The notes beneath the pieces were generated by a model that was not told the DNA's origin, did not search any database, and worked only from the letters and a program-made list of their open reading frames with translations. Shown piece after piece: positions 58,867 to 64,000 of a stretch of DNA of 64,000 nt. The DNA comes from Rhodococcus antarcticus (GTDB lineage Bacteria; Actinomycetota; Actinomycetes; Mycobacteriales; Mycobacteriaceae), in the NCBI RefSeq assembly GCF_026153295.1, contig NZ_CP110615.1:2418001-2482000 (forward strand). The letters are read 5' to 3'. Made by a program: the position numbers and the translations under genes. Numbering within the stretch: position 1 is the stretch's first letter; every line of letters starts with the position of its first letter.

Positions 58867-59433
58867 TCAGCGCAGGTCGGCCAGCCGCGGGGCGGCCGCG
58901 TCCTTCGCGGAGACCTGCGCGCGGTCCTCGTCGTCGAGCGGGATGGGCCAGGCGATGCCCAGCTCGGGGTCCAGCGGGGTCAGGGCGGTACCGGCCATCC
59001 CGGGCACCCACTCGGCGTCGAAGGCGTACAGGTACTGGGTGACGCCCTCGCTGGTGGGCTGGAAACCGTTGCACACGCCCGCCGGCACGAGGACCTGGAC
59101 GCCGGGGGTGAGGGCGACGGTGACCACGCGGCCGAAGGTGGCCGAGCCCGCCCGGGTGTCGACGTAGGCACCGAACGCCTCCCCGGCCGCGACCCCCACC
59201 AGCTTGGTCATCGACTCCCCGTGCAGACCGCGCACGGCGCCCTGCGAGGTGGCCGTGAGGTTCACCTGCACCCACGGGCCCATCGACGGCAGCCCGGCCG
59301 CCACGAACGCCGACTCCCGGTAGAACTCGCGCACGGTGCCGCGGTCGTCGGTGACCTGCTTCATCGTGAGGACCCACAGGCCCTCGACCTCGGTCCGCTC
59401 GGCGGTGAAGGGGACGATCGTCAGCTCAGCCAC
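58867..59433 (-). CDS. RmlC-like dTDP-sugar 3,5-epimerase family protein
   Basis: 188 aa cupin. The catalytic His region [26 protein letters not shown], and the substrate block [10 protein letters not shown] are those of dTDP-4-dehydrorhamnose 3,5-epimerase. The protein is a close family member, but no other dTDP-rhamnose gene is near, so the exact sugar is uncertain. GTG at 59433 with CAGCAT 7 bases upstream; divergent from the mycoredoxin gene with 33 bases between. Confidence 0.87.
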   Translation of the reverse strand: MAELTIVPFTAERTEVEGLWVLTMKQVTDDRGTVREFYRESAFVAAGLPSMGPWVQVNLTATSQGAVRGLHGESMTKLVGVAAGEAFGAYVDTRAGSATFGRVVTVALTPGVQVLVPAGVCNGFQPTSEGVTQYLYAFDAEWVPGMAGTALTPLDPELGIAWPIPLDDEDRAQVSAKDAAAPRLADLR

Positions 59434-59466
59434 GCCCGCGATGCTGCCACGCCCTACGCTGCGCCC

Positions 59467-59850
59467 GTGACGTGGCTGGTGCTCGCCGGGGTCGTGGTGG
59501 TGTTCGTGGGACTGCCGTTCGTGCTGCTGCGCGCGCCCTGGATGAAGGAGTCGTTCGTCAGCGGCGGGGCGGGCGGGAAGCCTGCGGCCCCGCCGGTGGT
59601 TGAGTCGGGCATGGCTGACTTCACGATGTACTCGACCGGCTGGTGCGGATTCTGCGCGCGCCTCAAGTCCCAGCTCGCGCAGGCGGGCATCACCTACACC
59701 GACGTCGACATCGAGGGCGACCCCGACGCCGCCTCGTTCGTCGAGAGCGTGAACAACGGCAACCAGGTTGTGCCGACGCTGCGCTTCGCCGACGGATCGA
59801 CCGCGACGAACCCGAGCCTCGCGCAGGTGCAGGCCAAGCTCGCCGCCTGA
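59467..59850 (+). CDS. membrane-anchored mycoredoxin (glutaredoxin-like)
   Basis: 127 aa. Residues 49-127 are a complete mycoredoxin: MADFTMYSTGWCGFCARLK with the CGFC-type redox pair, then NNGNQVVPTLRFADGSTATNPS. Mycobacterial Mrx1 is only that domain. Here TACGCT lies 6 bases before the GTG at 59467, which adds a membrane helix (WLVLAGVVVVFVGLPFVLL) and a linker. Positive residues follow the helix, so the redox domain should face the cytoplasm. An internal ATG (59611) could still make a soluble form. It would reduce mycothiol mixed disulfides. Confidence 0.85.
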   Translation: MTWLVLAGVVVVFVGLPFVLLRAPWMKESFVSGGAGGKPAAPPVVESGMADFTMYSTGWCGFCARLKSQLAQAGITYTDVDIEGDPDAASFVESVNNGNQVVPTLRFADGSTATNPSLAQVQAKLAA

Positions 59851-59861
59851 GCGACCCGGGC

Positions 59862-60788
59862 TCAGCCGACCCAGGACTCGAGCATGACCCGTGCGATGGA
59901 GATCGACCCGGGCAGCAGCAGGGGGACCTCCTCGCCGGGGTCGTCGGGGTTGCCCGTCCACTCCCCCCGGGCCAGTGCCTCGCGGACGTCGTCCTTGGTG
60001 AACCAGCGGGCCTCGGCGATCTCACCGTCGCGGGGGACGACCGGGGCGGCGGCGTCGGCCGTGGCCTCGAAGCCCAGCATGATCGAGCGCGGGAACGGCC
60101 ACGGCTGGCTGCCCAGGTAGTGGATGTCGGTGACGGCGGCGCCGACCTCCTCGCCCACCTCGCGCTCCACGCAGTCCTCCAGCGACTCCCCCGCCTCGAC
60201 GAATCCCGCGAGCACGGAGAACCGGCCCACCGGCCACGTCGGCTGGCGGCCGAGCAGGACCTGGTCGGCGCCGTCGTGCACCAGGCAGATCACGGCCGGG
60301 TCGGTGCGCGGGTACTCCTCGCGCCCGCACTGGGCGCAGCGTCGCGCCCAGCCGGAGCTCACCGGCTTGGTGCGGCCCCCGCAGACGGTGCAGAACCGGG
60401 CCATGGCGTGCCAGGCGAGCAGGGCCGCTGCCGTGGTGAGCAGACCGGCACCGGTGTCGTCGAGCAGCGCGCCGCCCGAGCGCAGGTCCACGGCCTGCTC
60501 GCCCTCGAGCACCTCCAGCTCGGGGGTGGGCACCGCCCACACCGGGGTGTCGCCGTCCTCGCCGAGCAGCACGGCGTCCTTGGCCGGCGCCGCGCCCGTG
60601 GTCGACGCCGACTCCAGCACCAGCCGGCCGTCCTTCGCCGCGACCCGTCCGGCCGGGTCGACCCGCAGCACCTGCGCGTGCGCCCAGCCCGCGGTCAGAC
60701 GCTCCGGGTCCACCCGCAGGAGCTCGTCGCGGACCACCGTGGAGCGGGACAGGCTCGGCTCGCGGTCCAGGACGAACCGTGCGCTCAC
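59862..60788 (-). CDS. nudC: NADH pyrophosphatase / RNA deNADding enzyme NudC
   Basis: 308 aa. Zinc ligands C133, C136, C151 and C154 are followed by EYPRTDPAVI; the Nudix box GFVEAGESLEDCVEREVGEEVG starts at 195 and the NADH-specific SQPWPFP is at 227-233. It hydrolyses NAD(H) and can remove NAD caps from RNA. Its start overlaps the M16 subunit stop by 4 bases (GTGA). Confidence 0.95.
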   Translation of the reverse strand: MSARFVLDREPSLSRSTVVRDELLRVDPERLTAGWAHAQVLRVDPAGRVAAKDGRLVLESASTTGAAPAKDAVLLGEDGDTPVWAVPTPELEVLEGEQAVDLRSGGALLDDTGAGLLTTAAALLAWHAMARFCTVCGGRTKPVSSGWARRCAQCGREEYPRTDPAVICLVHDGADQVLLGRQPTWPVGRFSVLAGFVEAGESLEDCVEREVGEEVGAAVTDIHYLGSQPWPFPRSIMLGFEATADAAAPVVPRDGEIAEARWFTKDDVREALARGEWTGNPDDPGEEVPLLLPGSISIARVMLESWVG

Positions 60789-62227
60789 ACCGCCACCCCG
60801 CCGAGGGCGACCAGCACGTCCGAGAGCACCGCGGCGTCACCCTGGACGATGCCGGTGAACCGACCGGGGCCGAACATCCGGGCGGCGGCGGCCCGCACCT
60901 CGTCGTCGGTGGTCGCCGCGAGCCGCGCGGGGTGCTCGCGGACCCAGCTCGGCTCCAGGCCCAGCGGGACGAGCCGCGACAGGGTGCTGGCCAGCCCGCT
61001 CTGGGTGGCCAGCGAGATGGACAGCGCGCCGATGGCGTACTGCCGCGCCGAGCTGATCTCGGCGTCGGTGGGCGGCACGAGCACCACCCGGGAGAGCTCG
61101 TAGACGGTCTCCATCAGCGCTGCCGCGGTGGTCTCCCGCGACGTGTCGAGCTCGACGGTGAGGACCTGCCCCGCCTGGCTCGCGTCGAGGCCCGAGGACG
61201 CCCCGTAGGTGTAGCCCTTGTCCTCGCGCACGTTCTCCATCAGCCGCGAGGAGAAGTACCCGCCGAGCACCAGGTTCGCCAGCTGCGCGGCCGGGTAGCC
61301 GGCATCGCTGCGGGACACGCCCTGGGCGACGAGCCTGATCTGCGACTGCACCGCGCCGGCGCGGTCGACCAGCAGCGTCGGGGCCGGGGTGATGGTCGGC
61401 CACGGGGAGAGGACGGTGGCGGAGTGCTCGCTGGTCCAGCCCGCGAGCGCGGTGCGCACCTGCTCCAGCACGGCCTCGGGCTCCACGTCACCGACGAGCA
61501 CGAGCAGGGCGCCGCGCGGCACCACGGCGCGGGCGTGCAGGGCGCGGACGTCCTCGGCCGTGACCACCGTGACCTCGTCGACCTCGGGCACCTCGTGCGC
61601 GGAGGGGTGCCCGGCCAGGCTGCGCCGCAGCACCGCCTCGCGGGCGAGCACCCCGGGCTGGGAACGGGCCACCTCGAGGCGCTCGACGAGCCGGTCGCGC
61701 TCGCTGTCCACCTCCTCGGTGGGGTGGGTGGCGCCGGTCAGGACGTCGGCGAGGACGTCCAGCAGCACGGGCAGGCCCTCGGCGAGCACCGAGCCGCCGA
61801 CGACGAGCCGCTCGGGGTCGACCGACGCGCCGACCTCCGCACCGACGGCCGCGAGCTCGGTGTCCAGGGCCAGCCGGTCGCGACGGGCGGTGCCGGCCAG
61901 CAGGGTCGCGGCGAGCACCTCGGCGGTACCGACGTGCGGGGCGCCGGTGGTGAAGCCCTGGGGCTCGGCAAAGGGCACGACCAGGCGCGCCTCGACCACC
62001 GGCACCGTGGCGCGCTGCACCACGAGCACGCGCAGCCCGTTCTCCAGCACCGCGTCGGAGCTGACGAGCTCGGCACCCGCGCTCTGGGTACCGAGCGGGG
62101 GGAGCTCTCGCGGCCCCGTCTCTGTGGTGGCGATCTGCGCCGCGGTGCGGCTGGCGGGCTCGGCCGCGGTGCGGCTGGCGGGCTCGGCCGCGGTGCGGCT
62201 CGCGGGCTCGGTGGCGGTGCGGCTCAT
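60785..62227 (-). CDS. M16-family peptidase subunit, non-catalytic
   Basis: 480 aa. M16 fold, but the zinc-binding HxxEH is absent (GAPHVGTAEVLAATLLAGTARR stands in its place), while downstream elements such as YTYGASSGLDASQAG are kept, as in the regulatory subunit of two-subunit M16B enzymes. The first 35 residues are an SRTAAEPA repeat head made by 24-bp repeats. Start overlaps the catalytic subunit stop (ATGA), so the two are made together. Confidence 0.87.
   Translation of the reverse strand: MSRTATEPASRTAAEPASRTAAEPASRTAAQIATTETGPRELPPLGTQSAGAELVSSDAVLENGLRVLVVQRATVPVVEARLVVPFAEPQGFTTGAPHVGTAEVLAATLLAGTARRDRLALDTELAAVGAEVGASVDPERLVVGGSVLAEGLPVLLDVLADVLTGATHPTEEVDSERDRLVERLEVARSQPGVLAREAVLRRSLAGHPSAHEVPEVDEVTVVTAEDVRALHARAVVPRGALLVLVGDVEPEAVLEQVRTALAGWTSEHSATVLSPWPTITPAPTLLVDRAGAVQSQIRLVAQGVSRSDAGYPAAQLANLVLGGYFSSRLMENVREDKGYTYGASSGLDASQAGQVLTVELDTSRETTAAALMETVYELSRVVLVPPTDAEISSARQYAIGALSISLATQSGLASTLSRLVPLGLEPSWVREHPARLAATTDDEVRAAAARMFGPGRFTGIVQGDAAVLSDVLVALGGVAV
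62142..62225. repeat. 24-bp tandem repeat in the 5' end of the second M16 gene
   Basis: Three units of about GCGGTGCGGCTGGCGGGCTC plus four bases (62142, 62166, 62190) and a partial fourth. In frame; gives SRTAAEPA octapeptides. Confidence 0.92.
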
Positions 62228-63519
62228 GCGGCTCCTCCTGGCTGGACTTCCAGCACGGCGCGGGCGTCGGGGCGCAGCGCGGCCGCGGCGGCGGCCACCT
62301 GCTCGGGGGTCACGGCGGCCACGAGGTCGGGCAGCTCGGCGGAGAGGTGCGGGTTGCCGAACAGCAGCTCCGACGCGCCGGCCTCCAGCGTCCGGGAGAC
62401 GAGCCGGTCCCGGCTGCGGTGCGTGCCAGCGCGCCAGCGGGCCACCACCCCGGCCAGCTCGACCGCGCTGGGGCCGTCGGCGGCCAGGGTCGCGATCTCG
62501 GCGTCCACGGCGTCGAGAACCTGCCGGGCGGAGGCCTCCGGCGAGTGGATGGCGGTGACGACGAACGGGTCCGGGTCCCGGGCGTCCAGCGGCTCGCCGA
62601 ACAGGCCGCAGCCCGCGGAGATGTCGGTGACGAGACCGTCCCGCTGCACCAGGGTGCGCTGCAGCCGCGACGAGTCGGAGTCGGTGAGCACCGCCCCCAG
62701 CACGACGGCCGCGAGGTAGCCGGGCAGGTCGGCGGCCGGGTCGGGCAGGCGGTACCCGACGGCGACGGCGGGCAGCGGGGCGTGGGCGTCGACGTGGACC
62801 TCCCAGCGCTCGCTGCTCAGCTGCGGCTCGGCGAAGGACGCGCGCACGGGCTCGGGCCGGACCGGCACGTCGCCGAAGTGCTTGCGCACCAAGGCCTCCG
62901 CCACGTCCGGATCGAGGTCACCCGCGACGGTCAGCACGGCGTTGGCCGGCGCGTACCAGGTGTCGAAGAAGTCGGCGCAGTCGTCCACCGAGGCCTGCTC
63001 GAGGTGGCTGAAGTCGCCGTACCCGTTGTGCGCGTTGGGGAACGTGTCGAACAGCACCGGCGGCAGCAGGATCCACGGCAGACCGCCGTAGGGCCGGTTG
63101 TGGACGTTGAGCCGAATCTCCTCCTTGACCACCTCGACCTGGTTGGCCAGGTTCTCCGCGGTGATCTTCGGCGCCCGCATGCGGTCGGCCTCGAGGAAGA
63201 TCGCCCGCTCCAGCGCGGCCGAGGGAAGCACCTGGAAGTAGTCGGTGTAGTCGGGGTGGGTGGACCCGTTGAAGACCCCGCCCGAGCTCTGCACCACCCG
63301 GAAGTGCTCGAGCTTCGCGAGGCTCTCGCTGCCCTGGAACATGAGGTGCTCGAACAGGTGCGCGAACCCGGTGCGGCCCTCAGGCTCCGACCGGAAGCCG
63401 ACGTCGTAGTGCACCGACACGGCGATGACCGGGGCCGACGGGTCGGGAGCGATGAGCACGCGCAGACCGTTGTCGAGGACGAGGGAGCGCAGGGCAGGCG
63501 GCGGAGCAGCGTGGACCAC
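62224..63519 (-). CDS. M16-family zinc metallopeptidase, catalytic subunit
   Basis: 431 aa. The inverted zinc motif HLFEH is at 54-58 (H54, E57, H58) and the third ligand E134 in VKEEIRLNVH. Forms the active half of a clamp-like heterodimer with the next gene; substrates of bacterial M16B enzymes are mostly unknown peptides. GTG at 63519 has TAGGGT 6 bases upstream; the TAG of that hexamer is also the stop of the preceding gene. Confidence 0.92.
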   Translation of the reverse strand: MVHAAPPPALRSLVLDNGLRVLIAPDPSAPVIAVSVHYDVGFRSEPEGRTGFAHLFEHLMFQGSESLAKLEHFRVVQSSGGVFNGSTHPDYTDYFQVLPSAALERAIFLEADRMRAPKITAENLANQVEVVKEEIRLNVHNRPYGGLPWILLPPVLFDTFPNAHNGYGDFSHLEQASVDDCADFFDTWYAPANAVLTVAGDLDPDVAEALVRKHFGDVPVRPEPVRASFAEPQLSSERWEVHVDAHAPLPAVAVGYRLPDPAADLPGYLAAVVLGAVLTDSDSSRLQRTLVQRDGLVTDISAGCGLFGEPLDARDPDPFVVTAIHSPEASARQVLDAVDAEIATLAADGPSAVELAGVVARWRAGTHRSRDRLVSRTLEAGASELLFGNPHLSAELPDLVAAVTPEQVAAAAAALRPDARAVLEVQPGGAA

Positions 63520-63528
63520 CCGACGACC

Positions 63529-63960
63529 CTATCCTCGGTCCCGGCCGGCCCGCCCGGCGCGCACGCTGGCCGCCACCGAGCCCACGGTGAGGACGCTGCC
63601 CACGGTGAGCACGACCACCGGCAGCGCGGAGGGGCCGCGGCCGGAGCGGGTGCCGGCCATGGCGACGGGCTCGCCCACGGAGCCGTCGGCGGCGAGCACC
63701 ACCGAGACCGCACTGCCCTCCGGCTGGCCGCAGGCGTCGAGCCGCGCGGACACCGCGCCCGTATCGAGCTGGACGGAGACGGTGTCCTGTCCCCCGCCCG
63801 AGCAGCTCGCCGAGGTGGTGACCACGGCCGGCACGACGGCGCCCGCGGCGCCGGCGGGCACGGTGGCCAGGGTCCAGCCGGCAGCTAGCAGGGCCCCGGC
63901 CGCCCCGGCCAGCAGCACCCGGGCACCGGGGTGGTCGTGATGCGGGCGGGCGGGAGGCAC
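63529..63960 (-). CDS. hypothetical membrane protein with external disulfide candidate
   Basis: 143 aa. A His/Pro-rich head (HHDHPG), a helix (about 14-33), an external beta-rich stretch with two cysteines (SASCSGGG and DACGQPEG) and a second helix (about 112-130) before a basic tail. No family recognised. GTG at 63960 with CACGAT 6 bases upstream. The last 40 bases of the window beyond it hold only this promoter. Confidence 0.6.
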   Translation of the reverse strand: MPPARPHHDHPGARVLLAGAAGALLAAGWTLATVPAGAAGAVVPAVVTTSASCSGGGQDTVSVQLDTGAVSARLDACGQPEGSAVSVVLAADGSVGEPVAMAGTRSGRGPSALPVVVLTVGSVLTVGSVAASVRAGRAGRDRG

Positions 63961-64000
63961 GGGGTGATCGTGGCAGGTCGCGGGGCGGGAGCGGGTCAGG

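Noticed and set aside
56318..59167. Plus-strand frame across whiB7 leader and uvrD2
   Set aside because: Complement of uvrD2, whose motifs are complete; composition is typical shadow.

Overview
The window is 64 kb of very GC-rich, densely packed chromosome with strong G/C third-position bias. It reads as an actinobacterium of the mycobacteria/Pseudonocardia kind: WhiB7, a mycoredoxin, UvrD2, a PrfB without frameshift, and an actinobacterial tmRNA tag (ADSSQREFALAA). Several blocks match gene orders I know from Mycobacterium tuberculosis: MBL hydrolase-murI-rhomboid-P1 peptidase-DUF2017-clpS-pncB-dinG (Rv1339 back to Rv1329c); serB-ctaD (Rv3042c-Rv3043c); smpB-ftsX-ftsE-prfB (Rv3100c-Rv3105c); UPF0182-PDZ protease-metalloprotease-ThiF-like-ABC1 kinase-whiB7-uvrD2-mycoredoxin-nudC (Rv3193c-Rv3199c). 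I see no insertion sequence, prophage, CRISPR array or replication origin.

Layout: 0-11.5 kb, orphan molybdo-flavoprotein FAD subunit, cell wall and NAD salvage genes, DinG, peptidyl-tRNA hydrolase, SerB. 11.6-22 kb, cytochrome oxidase subunit I, tRNA-Ala, a DsbA/MauE envelope redox pair, Fe-S photolyase, MFS exporter, phosphoglucomutase, two fluoride channel genes, aldo/keto reductase. 22-30 kb, acyl-CoA ligase, tmRNA, EamA transporter, amidohydrolase, SmpB, FtsX/FtsE, PrfB, PadR regulator. 30.5-36.7 kb, a complete peptide ABC importer operon preceded by an unannotated 48-codon gene. 36.7-41.2 kb, HisN and a sulfur island. 41.2-46.1 kb, response regulator and kinase (convergent), CinA, CitE-like lyase, DUF1330, initiator tRNA. 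46.2-64 kb, the WhiB7/UvrD2 neighbourhood ending in a two-subunit M16 peptidase.

The most interesting part is the sulfur island (38.7-41.2 kb, minus strand). A cysteine dioxygenase and a DszC/SfnB-type flavin monooxygenase each lie behind the same module: a TTGAC(A/G)-18-CAAGAT promoter followed at once by a SAM-IV-like riboswitch. Between aptamer and monooxygenase lie two short leader peptides ending in Cys-Arg and Cys-Pro, so the same mRNA seems built to sense both SAM and cysteine. The two genes are separated by hairpins that cannot form together.

A second theme is leaderless expression. For about 18 genes a TANNNT hexamer ends 6-8 bases before the chosen start codon, often with no Shine-Dalgarno; this fixes several starts. 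Many operon junctions use the 4-base overlap GTGA/ATGA. A third theme is short in-frame tandem repeats at the ends of otherwise conserved proteins (MurI, YgjP-like protease, ThiF-like protein, M16 subunit), with similar repeats between genes.
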